From assembly GCA_026874595.1 (NCBI GenBank), contig CM049306.1:110436142-110500141 (forward strand): a DNA stretch of 64,000 nt. The letters are read 5' to 3'. The notes under the pieces are model-generated. The model ran no database searches, had not been told where the DNA came from, and saw only the letters and a list, made by a program, of their open reading frames with translations. The stretch's first letter is position 1. Each line of letters opens with the position of its first letter. Shown here piece by piece: positions 45,940 through 58,625 of this stretch. Both the position numbers and the translations under genes were made by a program. The DNA is from Sipunculus nudus. Its lineage: Eukaryota > Annelida > Sipuncula > Golfingiida > Sipunculidae.

Positions 45940-46640
45940 TCAAAACATGTTTTATTTTGTAGACAATTTTGAGACATGATTAAAATGCAAAGGTGCCTTC
46001 GATGAGCAAATGTTATTTTTTTCTAGGAAAACGAAACTTTCTTTTGAAACATATTTCATATAAAAACATGAAACACAGTGACATGTTTTACTCTAAGTTA
46101 AAAACATGTTTCTTTGGAAAACACGTTTCGAAAAATGGGACAAATACACGTTTTAGGCTGAACAGACGTTTTGAATAGTTACATGTTTTATGAAAGTGAA
46201 ACATGTCTTAAAACATGTCTTATATGTGACATATTTCATATAAAGACATGTAACACTGAGACATGTATAACTCTAAGTTTAAACATGTTTCTTAGGAGAT
46301 AACATGTTTCGAAAAATGGGACAACTACATGTTTTAGGCTAAACAAAAGTTTTAAATAGTTACATGTTTTATGAAAAATGAGACATGTCTTAAGACATGT
46401 CTTATATGCGACATATTTCATATAAAAACATGTAACACAGAGACATGTTTTATCTTACTGTCCATGAAATTTTCTCTATGTGTGAAACATGTTTTATATA
46501 TAAACATGTTTCAAAAGGATTAAAAACATGTTTTCGCAGTTGAAACATCAGTGAGTCATGAAACATGCTGGAAACATGTTTCGAAAAATGGGACAGTATG
46601 GTGTTTTAAATAGAAACGTGAAACATGTCCTCAGTTTTAA
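45940..46640. repeat. ACATGT-palindrome block, right, with ~180-bp units
   Basis: At least two tandem units of about 180-190 bp: CATATTTCATATAAAAACAT, GACATGTTTTACTCTAAGTT, GTTTCGAAAAATGGGACAA and ACATGTCTTAAGACATGTCT. The block is saturated with palindromic ACATGT and AAACATGTTT. It mirrors the block at 41100-41250 and the pair bracket the relic gene, as the ends of a roughly 5.5-kb element would. Confidence 0.8.
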
Positions 46641-48180
46641 GAGTGTATGGATAAGCGTTTGTGATGCTCGCTATTTCATTTGCACGCACCTGTCTGTAGT
46701 CGGACGCGTAATATGTAGAGTGAAAAGATAAAGGCTGATTCTTGTCAAAGTCACTAACCAATGCAAACTACATGATACAAAGTTTTTGATTATTTTTTTT
46801 TTTTATTAACAATCGTGGCGAGGGGATTCGGATAGCTGAGATTATTGAGTGGTTAGAGTAAGGGAGGCGTCAAAATTCGATATTGGAGATACGGAAGCAT
46901 AAGGATAGGAAATTATCTGGTTGGAAAATGTTGCGGGTGGAACATTGATGTTAATAGAGTTTAAGTCGTTTGCCTTTCTGAGGTTATTTGCTGTGTAAAA
47001 CAAGAAGTTTTAGGTTTTGCTTTTTAGATTAGTTTGGGGTTATATTACTTTAGATAATTTAGATTATTTTAGATAATGAAGGTCGCGAGTATTTCAGATT
47101 TGCCCGTGTATAACATTTACGTTCTTTGTTTACTTTTAGTTTTTACGTTGCTATCAGGCTCCCTAGCATATATGTAAATATACAGATAACTGCAAAATAA
47201 GCTAACAATGGACAGGCAAACATACAGATACATTGATAAAAAGTTCATTAGAAAATATAAAAAGCAAGATATAAATTTTTCAATGTTGATATGTTCCTCT
47301 CGCATGCATTATATGCCTGGATGAATGCTTATGGTGGTTTTCTTTAGCAACTGCTTGTAATAAATATTGGTCAGCCGTAACTTTATATTTACCTTAATCA
47401 ACCAAGAAATGATGGATACATTGAATTGAATATAATTTTATTCTACTTCGATGATATCATTGCCGTAAAAAGGGTGGAGGCCTTTCAAAAGCGTTGAATG
47501 GGACACCATATGTTTGCTCTAAATGATAGACCCGTAAATAAATCTAGCTATGATACCAGGACTCTATATTTGGCGTTCACATCAAGCCATATAAAGAACC
47601 CTATACAGATATCTTAAGCACTTTATAATGTTGGATTTTGTAAATATGAGGTTTTGTTTCTCATATGTTATATATTTTATCCAAAAAAAAAGAAACTTTA
47701 GAACTGCACAAATCCTGAGTTATAACCGCATGTTTTTTTTTATTCGTTTACATCTGTCCAAATAGGAGTCAATTTCAATTTAATATACCCTGGTATCAAT
47801 CATTTCAACCTCGGATGCATGATAAAGTAGCGCTGGAAATGTTTTAATGATATTAAGGTTTTGGAAATTCAATGCCGGGGAAAAATGCGTAAATCACAAA
47901 TGTATTATTTCTACCACCGACCAATATATAGGCCAGAGACAGACTATTAAATGAATAATGTATGTTTCATCGGCTGTCTGAGGTAAAAAATATGTTATTA
48001 TTTAAAAGTTATTATAATTATTTAAAAGGCCGTACGTAGGTTCTTCGTATCTATACCTAACCACTGGAATCGAGGTATCAGGAAGAAATAAGCAGCTTCA
48101 TAATAGACGTGAAGACTAGCAACGCATAAGTATTTCCTTACAGGTATAGAAAACGTCATCATCAGAATGCATAACCTGTC
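46641..48180. other. noncoding, no feature identified
   Basis: AT-rich, no supported gene or array. Confidence 0.45.
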
Positions 48181-48189
48181 TCAAGGTAA

Positions 48190-48500
48190 CAAGAAGATCT
48201 TCAGGGCAGAAAGGCAGGGGACATGGATGTCAGTGAAGGGCGTGAAAAGGATCTGAGTGAAGGTCTAGAACAAGGAACTTAGTGAACTTGGTGAAGGGCT
48301 AAGGACAAGGATGCTAGTGAAAGGCGTTGGACAAGAATGATGGTGAATCGCGTGGGACAAGGATTTTATTGAAGGGGAAGGCGTTGGACAAGGATATTAG
48401 TGAAGGGCAAGAGACATAGATTTTAGTGAAGGGCGTGGGACAAGGATCTGAGTGAAAGGCGTGTCACAAGGATTTAAGTTCAGGATGTTTGACAGGGATG
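48190..48500. repeat. ~26-bp minisatellite
   Basis: About ten units of GTGAAGGGCGTGGGACAAGG then ATTTGA, with considerable length variation. Confidence 0.85.
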
Positions 48501-50538
48501 GGAGGTGTGTCCCTTCAATATCGACTTTGTTACTGGAGTAGAATTGTTGGTTAAACCTATGATTTGTTGGCTATTTTTATTTCAAGCTAAATTTTAAATC
48601 GTTTATCTGGTAATTTAAACACAAGTTACCTTTGTTTCACTTTATTAGGAGTATCAAGGATGTTGCGTATTCTTCAGGAGAACAGTCACGTCCACATTGA
48701 AATCAGAAATCCTCCCCGAATAAATGACCATCGCCAACAGCTGGCTTTGTTGGACGGCCGCGCTCGACCATAAACAATCCCTGTCGTTCTATCTTTGTGC
48801 TGCCCTCCTGATCCGCGCTATACCAGGCTCAGAATGACAGTCACAAAGACTCCAAAGAAAATCTGAATCTCATTCGACTAATGTCCTATTCTTCCAGACT
48901 TTTTTCGACCTATATCAGTTTCAAAAATAGTTGCAGTTCTAACCATTGCAGGTCATTTGGACGTATAACCCTTGGCTATGTTTATGGCTGCAAGTATGCG
49001 GGCTTTAAAATTAAAATAGTCCAGCAGCTACTGGACTGAACTTTGGTTTAGGGTCTTAGGATTTGTTCTTTGTGGTTATAATAATTATATAGTTACAAAT
49101 AATTAACCCGATCATGTTTGGATGAGTCACCAAACTCATGTATACACAAACATAAATTAATTGGAAATCAAATCCGATTTTTTTATTTGATTCAAAATGA
49201 CGTTTGTTATAACCACCGAAAACCTGTAAAACGACTGTTTACAGTACACTACATTAACAGTCATAACAACCTGCGGCTCTGACCGATCATATCCGCCCCT
49301 CTAACCTGGGAGCAGTCTCAGAAATGTGCAATGTCTTTTAAGTATCAAAAGCGCAGTACAACTGCTGATCATCTGCGTAACCGTTAAAAGTCATCATATT
49401 TTCTGCAGATGTGTCCAAAGGGAGCGATGAAAAGTCTAAACAGAAAAGGGCCCAGAATGGGACCCTATAAAACCCCTGACGAGAACATTCCTTTAATAAC
49501 TACTTTTTGCCTTTTATTAATGAGGTATGACCTCAGCCATGATACAGTAAAGTATCCGAAAATAAAAAAAAAACGATATTTCAGACAAATAAGCAACGAA
49601 TGATGTATCACCATGTCGAAAGCAACTGTTATAAGTCAAGCATAACAGGACAGACCAAGTTTCCGGTATCCACTTCCTGTTAAACATTGTTCATTATCAT
49701 CCGTCTCAGTAGCCTGTTTCTGGTATATGCTGATTGATATTTCTTCATGTTTCCAGTTTTCAGCACGATTACCTGGTTACAGGACTCTGTTATCTTACCG
49801 AGGAAATGTAATTTGAAACGGGCCTAATATGTTTGTGTTCTTTTGTGCCTTCTTCAAAAGAGCTCCTTTAGATGTTCCGTGAACAATTTATTCACTGAGT
49901 AACAATACAAATCCCATTCAGCTCATAGCCACAAAACACGTACAGGAGTATTATTAACCCTAAAAAAACCAACCCAAAGTCAAAGATAAATAAGTATAAG
50001 ACCGTTCTAATGGATGTGTAATTAACCTAATTATTTTTTCAAAACTATCAAATATTCAACAGCGATCCATGTCATATAGCAAGCAAATAATAAATGAAAA
50101 ACAAGAAAACATTTGCTAAAACGAATATTCTATTATATCAACACGATATTACAATTACAGAGATACGAATAATTTACTTGTAAGTTGTAACCAACGAACA
50201 TATTTTGTTAAATCACCAACGTTCGTTATAACCATCTGCGAATTTCACAATCTATCTTTGATCAATCAGCTCTGCCTCTGAGCCGTATTCATTATTGTTT
50301 ATTTGATAAACTCTGAGCTGTATTGTCCATTGTTTATGTCGGTGCCTAGTTCAACTTGTTTACCGTTAATGGACGCCGGTCTCTCTCGCTCTGCCTCTTC
50401 ATTTACCACACACCACATGCAGCCCTTCCCGTTTTTACCTCCATAATAACCTCAAAACTTTCCATTCATCCTGACAAATAACTTCAGAACCCCAGACCTT
50501 CCCATGCTTATGTCTCCTCAACCTCAGAACGCCTCATT
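48501..50538. other. noncoding, no feature identified
   Basis: No supported gene. A short open frame at about 48730-48840 and the ORF at 49409-49603 show no domain or splice context. Confidence 0.45.
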
Positions 50539-50540
50539 TA

Positions 50541-51561
50541 TGCTACGGTCACAAATCACTAAATGCCGCCTGCCGGCGTGGTAACTGCCAGTTTTCACTA
50601 AAATTCGTCAGGTGGCAGCTCGGCGGCAGGCACAATCGGCAGGCGGCAGTCGGCATTTTAGAACCCCGCTAGGACGCCGCTGAAATTTTAAGAAAAAGTT
50701 AAATTTCTGTCCGCCACCGGCCGATTTTTTCCAATTATGCCAGTCGTCAGGTCGCCTGCCGGGCGCATTTCGAAGTCGCGCGGTGGCTATCATGCGGCAG
50801 GCGGGCAGCAGCGCGATTTTTATTCGGTCGTGGGGTTCGAGGTCCTTCAAACTTCGGCCGGCGATCGATAGGATCTAACTGCCACTCTCTAGCATCCGGC
50901 CTGCTGCCATTATGCTACCGACATGCAACCGAACGATTTCAAAATATCTGCCGGCGGCAGGGCGGAGATTGAAAGGCAGCTGAGAGGACCCCTGAATATA
51001 AATCCGAGGCCATCTACCATACAACATACTCGCTTTGGGGCTGGCGCCTTGTCCTTTCCCTTGCCTTTAGGGGGCATCTTGTTGGAAGGAAATGGTTGAT
51101 AATAATGGTTGATGGAAAATGGTTGATAATAAATGGTTGATGTTACACTTTGTAGTGATACGAGAGCAATCTATATAGGTTTATATATCCAACCGGGAAC
51201 CAGACTGCCGCCGTCAGATTATCGGGCGGGCACTGGCTGGTGGCAATTAGAACGCCCGATCGTTGGCCGGTGGCAGGTGTAAATGGCCGGTGTCCGCCAG
51301 GTCACCGGGAGGTGGCAGGTAAAATCTGACGGCTGCCGGCCTGTCGCCTAACTGCCACCGGCCAACACCCTGATGACGTCAGAAACCCCCTCGAACTTAG
51401 ACACTGCCTTGGGCCGCCCGGAGCCCGTCAGGCGGCCTTTTACTGGCAATTATTTATGACCACTCGCACCGATTTGCGAAATCGGCCGGCGGCATGTAAC
51501 TTTAATAATCCGCCGATGTCTAAAAATCGGCAGGCGGCAGTTTCACATTGTGACCGTAGCA
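50541..51561. mobile_element. GC-rich nonautonomous DNA transposon with TGCTACGGTCACA ends
   Basis: A 1,021-bp element. The 13-bp terminal inverted repeat TGCTACGGTCACA at 50541-50553 is perfectly complemented at 51549-51561, and flanks TTA and TAA are compatible with a 3-bp TWA-type duplication with one change. Inside, dozens of GCCGCCTGCCG / CGGCAGGCGGC motifs repeat in both orientations through the left and right thirds. The centre is less GC-rich (ATGGTTGATAATAAATGG repeats at about 51090-51140). No protein is encoded. The GC content contrasts sharply with the surroundings. Confidence 0.85.
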
Positions 51562-52240
51562 TAACCAAATAATCTCAAACCTCATTAACCTCCGAACTCT
51601 GACCCCTCTCAACCTCTCTCAGCTTGAAATCCAAACCGGGGCCATCCTACTAACGAAACAGCGTCTGAAATTAATCATGTTCAATCGACTCACAATTTAT
51701 GTAACCACCAAGTTAAATCTAAACCCTCGACCTCTCGTCCATACCCTTCTACAATCAAATACCTCAACTCATGCCCCCTACTGGTCAGGTGGCTTATCAA
51801 AATGGTGGGGACATGCCGGACATTTTAATAGGATCCACTTCCTTTAGAAGCATTATGACAGACATCTTGGATTCTAAGATGACTGCCATGTTAACACAGT
51901 GCTAATATCTTGGCTTCTCTGCAACTTAGAAAAGTAATCTTGATGTCTAAACTTACATTTTAATAGGCAGGGAAAAATGCTACCCAACTTATAAAAAGGT
52001 TGATTTATTCACTGGGAATCAGCAATTTACACTAGTCATAAGTTACTATTCTCTTACCTGCCTGCACCAGATTTTAGAAGGATGTGGACATTCTGAAAGA
52101 AGGCACCAGGCTGTTTCCATGTGTTATTCATTGCCTTAAACTTCCACCTTTTTTGCTTGATAAAGGATTCCGGCCGTTTAGGTTATATGGCTGTTATTGG
52201 CTGTTATGGCTGTTTGGGTTATATGCGCCATGAGGGACTG
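51562..52240. other. noncoding, no feature identified
   Basis: Unremarkable sequence without a supported gene. Confidence 0.45.
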
Positions 52241-52244
52241 AGAA

Positions 52245-53545
52245 CAACAGCCCCCCCCCCCCTAAAATCTTTTAAACAAATTTGTAGGGGGCACCCAATT
52301 TCGTAAGTTATCAGGGCGTGCCTTAACCTTTTGCAAAGTAAGTTCTAAAAGACGTACGGCCCATGCAGGCCATAGTTAAAACTGTTTCAATTAAGTAACA
52401 GTATAGGAAGACACCCTCTAGTATATATGACAGATCAAACAAAATCCTCATCGGAAGCTGCTTATCCATAGGTCATCAGGCGCAGACACACGCATCGAAC
52501 CCCCCCCCCCCCCCAACGAACTTTTTATAAACAAATCTTATGCATGACGGGGGATTTGGGGTTCGAGACGCCCTCCCCCCCCCCCCCTCCTCCCCGCCTT
52601 TAACCAACGACCTATTATTAGATAAATTTTATGCATGACACCCGTTGACCCCTCCCTGCAAAAATCCTGGATCCGCGCCTGGTCATATCGTGTTATTGAT
52701 AGGACACGACAGTCCTGGCGGTCAGCCAATAAATACCGGTTCTGTGATTCCTTCAGGTAACGTCAGTGTGTGGTGTTCAAACCTCGCCGTTATTTATCCA
52801 ACTTAAAGCAACCCTGTGAGCGGTGGGGTCAGCATGCAGGTGCACCATAACTGGGGCACGACGGGCCCAAGGGGGGGGGGGGCAGATCGATAAGAAATTT
52901 CCTAAATAGAGTATAGAATAATATGTTTGAAAATGTAGAAGATTCCTTTAGTTTTTAATTAAGCTTTAATAAATTTTAGTTCGGAGACCCCGCGAGGGTC
53001 CGGGTCGATCAGGTGTGTCTTTTACAGGGCGAAAGAAATGTGCATCCCGTTTGCCATTTGAGAAACATGTATATGGAGCTTTTTATCCAAATTGAAGAGC
53101 CCAAATTAAGGGACCCGTATCGGCCATGATTTCCTATAGGGCCTAATGAAATGTATGAAAATGTAGCCTAGGAATTTCCAATGAGGCACAAGAAAAAGCT
53201 CGAAAATGATTAAGTCACGTGTTTTACGAAAAGTAAATATAGATTTTCTAATAGTAAGTGATCCAAAGGGGCCCGGGCCCGTCAGGACTTTCCTACTTTG
53301 AGAACACAATTGTGAAAATACTTGAAAATGAGAAATCTCTTTTGGTTTTAAATTTACATGCATATATATAGCTGTCATCAGGACGACCCAAAGAGGCTAA
53401 ATGCTTGTTAATGCGGAACCTTTTTTGGGGGGGGGGGGAGGGGGGGGGGGTTATCGGAAGTGATCGGAAGGGCCTATGGGGACTCGGGCCCAAAAGCCCC
53501 CCCCCCCCCCCCCCCCCAACCATGCTAAAATCCAGCGCACGCCCT
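52245..53545. repeat. debris with long G and C homopolymer tracts
   Basis: C tracts near 52251-52262, 52501-52514 and 52573-52586, G tracts near 52871-52882 and 53426-53450, and a C tract at about 53497-53517. Associated phrases recur: ATCTTATGCATGACG / TTTTATGCATGAC, AAAATCCTGGATCCGCGCCT and AAAATCCAGCGCACGCCCTT. These look like ends of related dispersed elements. The small ORFs here read homopolymers and are not genes. Confidence 0.6.
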
Positions 53546-55490
53546 TGACACCATCAGGTCTGTGGGCATTCAAAGGGCATCTGAGTGCAAGGCTCAGCAA
53601 GTGACTCTTGACATATTGTACGAATGTTCCAGCAGTCATGCCAAAGAGTCTTCACTCATAGGCTACAAACATGGTCAGAGGATTGGTCAAGTTACTGCCC
53701 TTATAGGTTTACTAATCAAATGGCAAAGTTACCATGTGAATTCCTGTATTAGTGATGGAATATAACATAGCTGTCTGAATGTATCATAAGGAAGTTTCTC
53801 CTATCAAACACTGAAAGCTGAGGCCATGAATAACTCATGGAAAAAGTCTCATGCTTTTATCCAGCATGTTCGCATCTTAAAATCTGGGCCCGATCCATCT
53901 GACTATATACGCATTAGCAACCCTAACACCCAGCCGATCCCGTCTTACAGGCCTAACAAAAATCTTATAGCTCAAATTACTGTCACACTTTTCTTTTTTC
54001 ATCGCAAAACAAAATGTTGACGAGGGTTTATAAGTAAAACAAGGTTAATTTAAATGATTATATAACCGGCGATAAGGGGATGTGTACTGTATTAGTATCT
54101 AACACTTGGAATTCCGAAGTGAAAACATCCGGAAAGGCTCTTTTTAGATGAATCCTGGTTTCCGAGATTTACGATCTCTGCCTACAATCTATTTTATTTT
54201 CTACGTTTTTATAACATTTTCACCAAAAAAGTACACTTAACGTGTAAGGCCATTTGTTTGCATCACAATATGTGACAGTTTGATAATAAAAACATCATAG
54301 TGTGCCTCGTGACATTCCGTGAGCAGATCAAATAGTTTGGACCTGACATTTGTGTGCATCATAGAAAAAGAAAAAAAAGCTTGAATAGGTTCAATGACAA
54401 CGAAGAATAGATCTCTCCGTCTCCGAATTTTACGAATGTATGATATATGTCATATGTCAAGAATCGATCTGGATTGAAATCTGAAACCAGTACACACAAT
54501 ATGAGGTGATGTCAACATTTTGCTTATCTGAGTTTCATCTGATGTATGGATGCGTGTAAAGGACTGCCGGGGTGATCTGATAGATGCAAAAGATTACCAA
54601 GAAGCATATTAACTCTAGAAAGCTTCCGCATTTTTAAAGACTGGTTATCAGCAGCACCAGCATTGTGTGTTCGTATCACTGGTTCAAACAAACATATGAA
54701 TAAATAGATTAATATAGAAACCCCAAAAAATTGACCAAGCGAATACAGAATAAGAAAAATATTAAGAAAAGTATTGTTTATTGACCAACTGACGTTTAGG
54801 GGTCACTTATCACGCTCTCTACGGTTCACCAACTTCACCCTTTATATGGAGATGTACACCTCTTATCACCCTTCCTGGAACTAATTTCGCTTGAGGGAGA
54901 GGGCATGGCAAATCCTCAAACCAACCGTAGGATGTCGTAAGAAAACGTGGCACAACGTGGTAATCGTGTCCCTACTGAGACACTGCCGAAGGTGAAAGTG
55001 TATGGATACCCGTGACTGTTTCCACGGTAACGGTTGACCGTGACAGTAACAGGTGACCGCGAAATACACCTAGTAAAATGTGGTGTTCAATTTCATCACG
55101 ACCAATCACGGCAATGCCATGTTCTAGACTGGTTCCCGTGTCCAATAACGTGACGTGTATTTAGGACAGGTAATGGGTACTCACATTAGGATACTTACGG
55201 TAAATAGAGAGGGCGTGTTTTTTTTGTGATTTTCGTAGGCGTAAACAATAGGGTCGTGACGTCACAAAGGGAAGTGACGTCACCCCATGTGCCGTTTCCC
55301 TGATAGGTGTCAGTAAATAAACGTACTGAATCTACTGATATCATGAGGCCATAGTTGTTCTTTCGGTTTATCAAGGGCAGCATTATAACTATGACCTCGA
55401 ACGTTCATCAACAATTATAAAAAAAAAGTTTCCATGGCACCAAATTTGAACACTTTTCTCCTAACTGACGCTTTCCTTAGTTATTGTTTA
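53546..55490. other. noncoding, no feature identified
   Basis: No supported gene or array. The ORFs near 53562-54020 and 54881-55383 are short and unrecognised. Confidence 0.45.
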
Positions 55491-55496
55491 TACAGT

Positions 55497-55507
55497 TATC
55501 ATTATTA

Positions 55508-55552
<45 letters not shown>

Positions 55553-56129
55553 TACTATCAGAATAATAATTGTAATTGTTGGTATTAATTAATTATTATT
55601 TTTTTATTTAATTAATGATGTATTTGCTAAAATTTAATACTTAGTAAGACAAAATCTTAATAATAATGATAATTTTTATTTCTATTATTATTTTTTTTAT
55701 AATTATTATTACTATTATAGCAACATTTTATAAGTATATTATTTTATTTTTTTATTAGTAGAACTAATATTAATTACTTGTTCTTTCAATAGTAGCATTT
55801 TTTTTATGAAAAATGATTATGTTTATTATTATTATTTTTATTATTAAAAATCAAAAATGTTTCCATAAATTTTATTGTTAAAAATTTTTGAACTAATATA
55901 TACTAATATACAAACTTAACATATATATACATATACATATATATATATATATATTATTGTTATTGCATAATAACAACACAATTTTTATTATTATAAATAG
56001 TAGTAAGTAGTAGTAGAAGAAGTAGTAGTAGTAATAAGAATTTATAAATTTATTTGTTTGATTCTGACATCACATTAATTTTAATAAAACACATAAATAA
56101 AAATAAAAATGATGATAATAATAATAATA

Positions 56130-56162
<33 letters not shown>

Positions 56163-56181
56163 TTTATCATCATTTTTATTG

Positions 56182-56224
<43 letters not shown>

Positions 56225-56325
56225 GATAATAATAATAATAATAATAATATTTTTTAAGTAATAATAATAATTATTATAATAATAATAATACTGAAAAAAC
56301 TGTTATTATTATTATTATTATTATA

Positions 56326-56362
<37 letters not shown>
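55497..56362. repeat. (ATT/TTA)n microsatellites and AT-rich low complexity
   Basis: Long runs of TTA/ATT at about 55500-55552, 56130-56160, 56185-56222 and 56305-56360, with complementary ATA runs (for example 56225-56247) that could form hairpins, plus an AT dinucleotide run near 55937-55952. Confidence 0.95.
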
Positions 56363-56364
<2 letters not shown>

Positions 56365-56395
56365 CCTATTCTATCTTTTATTTGTCGTCTGACAG

Positions 56396-56466
56396 GACAT
56401 CTTTCACGGCCACTAGGTGTTGACAAGAACGGCGCGGTAGAGGCTATCACCAGTCTGTTTACGCAG
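56396..56466 (+). CDS. candidate 71-bp internal exon
   Basis: Bounded by TTTGTCGTCTGACAG before 56396 and ACGCAG followed by GTGATC at 56467. The length gives two bases plus exactly 23 codons: HLSRPLGVDKNGAVEAITSL then FTQ. The frame also stays open through the donor to 56775, so it may instead be one longer ORF with the less coding-like downstream part. The protein is unrecognised and no partner exons were found. Confidence 0.25.
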
Positions 56467-56779
56467 GTGATCATGTCTTGGTATGGATGTGTTATGACCT
56501 TTCTGTTACATTTTACTATTTCATTGGATATCAAACATGGTATTTTACCAACGACAACCCTTATTGAAGGTAGAGCGAATCTTTTTAATTTAAAATCCCA
56601 AAAATTAGTGGATAAAAGCGCGTTAACAGCAGTATTATTTCGTCATTTTAGCCGCGAAGTGAGTACCCGTTACCGGCCCCTCTTTCGAGGACGCGACGAT
56701 AGGGAGAGAAAGAGGGGAGGGAACCAGTCTATGCCATGTTCTGGCTCGCCGTGCCTGGACAGTAATACCCTGTAGAAGG

Positions 56780-57515
56780 GTGTGGTATGTAAGACCTAGG
56801 CTTTCAAGAAGAAAAGATAATACGTTCTTCTAAAGAGTCAAGTTTATACATAAACTTGGCAATTATATAAAAACACTTAATAGACAATTAGTTCATGTCT
56901 CATAGAGTTTATTTGGACTCGTGACGTCATGTACATCAATAAATGTAATGTAAATGTTTTAAACTTCTTTTCGTAATGGATAGAGATTTTATTCTTAAAA
57001 TATGTATTTTACTCAGTACAGAAACCGTAAGTAAACAACTCAAAATGCAGATTGCCACGTATTTATCTCATGTTTTTCTATAGACACAGCCGACCTCTTT
57101 GGCATTATCAAATTGTTGATGATATGCGTTGATTATGAATACATCTTTAAAGAAAATATAATAGTGTATTTATACAAAAGCGGCTACAGAAAGATGTGAT
57201 ATCAGTACACGTAATCCCAGGAATGAACCAAAAAAATATCGTTCAAAGAGTTCAATGCCTTGAACATTAACCTTTGCCATAACGGAAAAGCCGTAACCAT
57301 GTACAAAATATAAACTTTTTGATGTCATGGAAAAAAAAACATGACAGTTATTGTCACCCCAAGACCACAGTTCACCAGACCACGGACAGTCTACGGTGAT
57401 GGAAAATAAATGAAACGGAGAGGAACAGCCAATTTAGCAAAAATAATAGGGGTGTGCAGCCATAATTTGTCACATTCGGACATCAGTGTGTAAATGCATC
57501 GATCAGCAGCAACCG
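56780..57515. other. noncoding, no feature identified
   Basis: No supported gene. Confidence 0.45.
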
Positions 57516-57517
57516 CT

Positions 57518-57597
57518 ATAAAGTCGCGGTCTTGATACAAGTCGCGGTCCTTCTACAAGTCGCGGTCCTTATACGAGTCGCGGTCCTTATAGAGACC
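57518..57597. repeat. 18-19-bp tandem repeat, 4 copies
   Basis: Four units of AAGTCGCGGTCCTTATAC. The CpG-containing unit stands out from its AT-rich context. Confidence 0.9.
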
Positions 57598-57902
57598 ACT
57601 GTCCTTCACTGATTGTTGGTAATAAAACTGTGCGGATGTTCGGCTGATAATAAAGGTCGGTGCCAGTCCTGCACAGAGGTTTGTGGTCTCATTCAATGTC
57701 AAAGAGAGAGAGAAAGAGAGAGACCTTGCATCTGCCCTAATATATACTGTTTTTTTTAATAAATCACAGTCTGACTTACTCACCTCATTACAGAATAATG
57801 ACTGCATATTAAATTCAATTGGGGTTAGTTAACATGGTATCAGACTATAAATGGCCAAAGCGAGATCTGTTAGTCTATAACCAGTTAGCTTTCTATGACG
57901 GA

Positions 57903-57907
<5 letters not shown>

Positions 57908-57958
<51 letters not shown>
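57908..57958. repeat. (AT)n microsatellite
   Basis: Alternating AT for about 50 bp, followed by CACA-rich sequence. Confidence 0.97.
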
Positions 57959-57960
<2 letters not shown>

Positions 57961-58149
57961 TCACACACATATATTTATATCAGGGGGATAGGGTTATATA
58001 TAACTTATTTACCCGTACGCATCCACTGTATCTTGTGTTATCGATATATAAGAGTTCTACTGTAATTTATTGATCTATATAGTCAGATAGATCTTGGCGT
58101 CCTTTGTCATTTTATACACAAGCTGAAGAACATAGCTCAAGTGGGGGGC

Positions 58150-58262
58150 TGACGTGGCCCGGGGGGAGGGGGTTGGTATCAGTTCGAATTTGCTCTTTTT
58201 TAGTTTTTAATTCTAACAAATATATTATAAATATATTTAACAGCAAAGCCCCCCCCCCCCCA
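58150..58262. repeat. G tract and C tract pair
   Basis: A G-rich run at about 58159-58172 and a C run at about 58248-58261, resembling the tract-bearing debris at 52-53.5 kb. Confidence 0.55.
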
Positions 58263-58514
58263 ATACATCACCAATCCTATTATCAAATCGCTGTCACTTA
58301 TTTTCAAGTCAGGCCTATCCGTTAGTCTCGGAGATTCTGGTAACTGGCCGGAAACCACGATGTTGAGATCTTTTTGCGCAGAACCTCACGATCCATTCCT
58401 GATTACGTCTCTGTCCGTGTGTCTGCATCCAAACGTGTCAAAATCATGTCTTCAGTCTCTTGTAAGTGAAAGGGGCGTCTTACATAGCAGAAGAAAAAAG
58501 ACAAAAGAAAAAGG

Positions 58515-58625
58515 ATATGTAACTGAATAATGTACATAAAGGTACGTAACTGAATAAAGTACATATATGATATGTAACTGAAAAATGTACATCAAGGTAT
58601 GTAACTGAATAATGTATATATATGA
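58515..58625. repeat. ~30-bp tandem repeat, 4 copies
   Basis: Units of TATGTAACTGAATAATGTAC then ATAAAGG, alternating two spacer variants. Confidence 0.85.

Noticed and set aside
48730-48841. A 37-codon frame starting MTIANSWLCWTAALDHKQSL.
   Set aside because: Short, isolated, no recognisable domain and no supporting splice or promoter context.
50608-50850. An 80-codon minus-strand ORF in GC-rich DNA.
   Set aside because: It is inside the TGCTACGGTCACA element and reflects its repeated GCCGCC motifs.
52538-53639. Several glycine- or proline-rich ORFs.
   Set aside because: They read through poly-G and poly-C tracts on either strand and are not credible proteins.
56054-56257. An ORF of asparagine and tyrosine runs.
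   Set aside because: It is a translation of ATT/TAA microsatellites.
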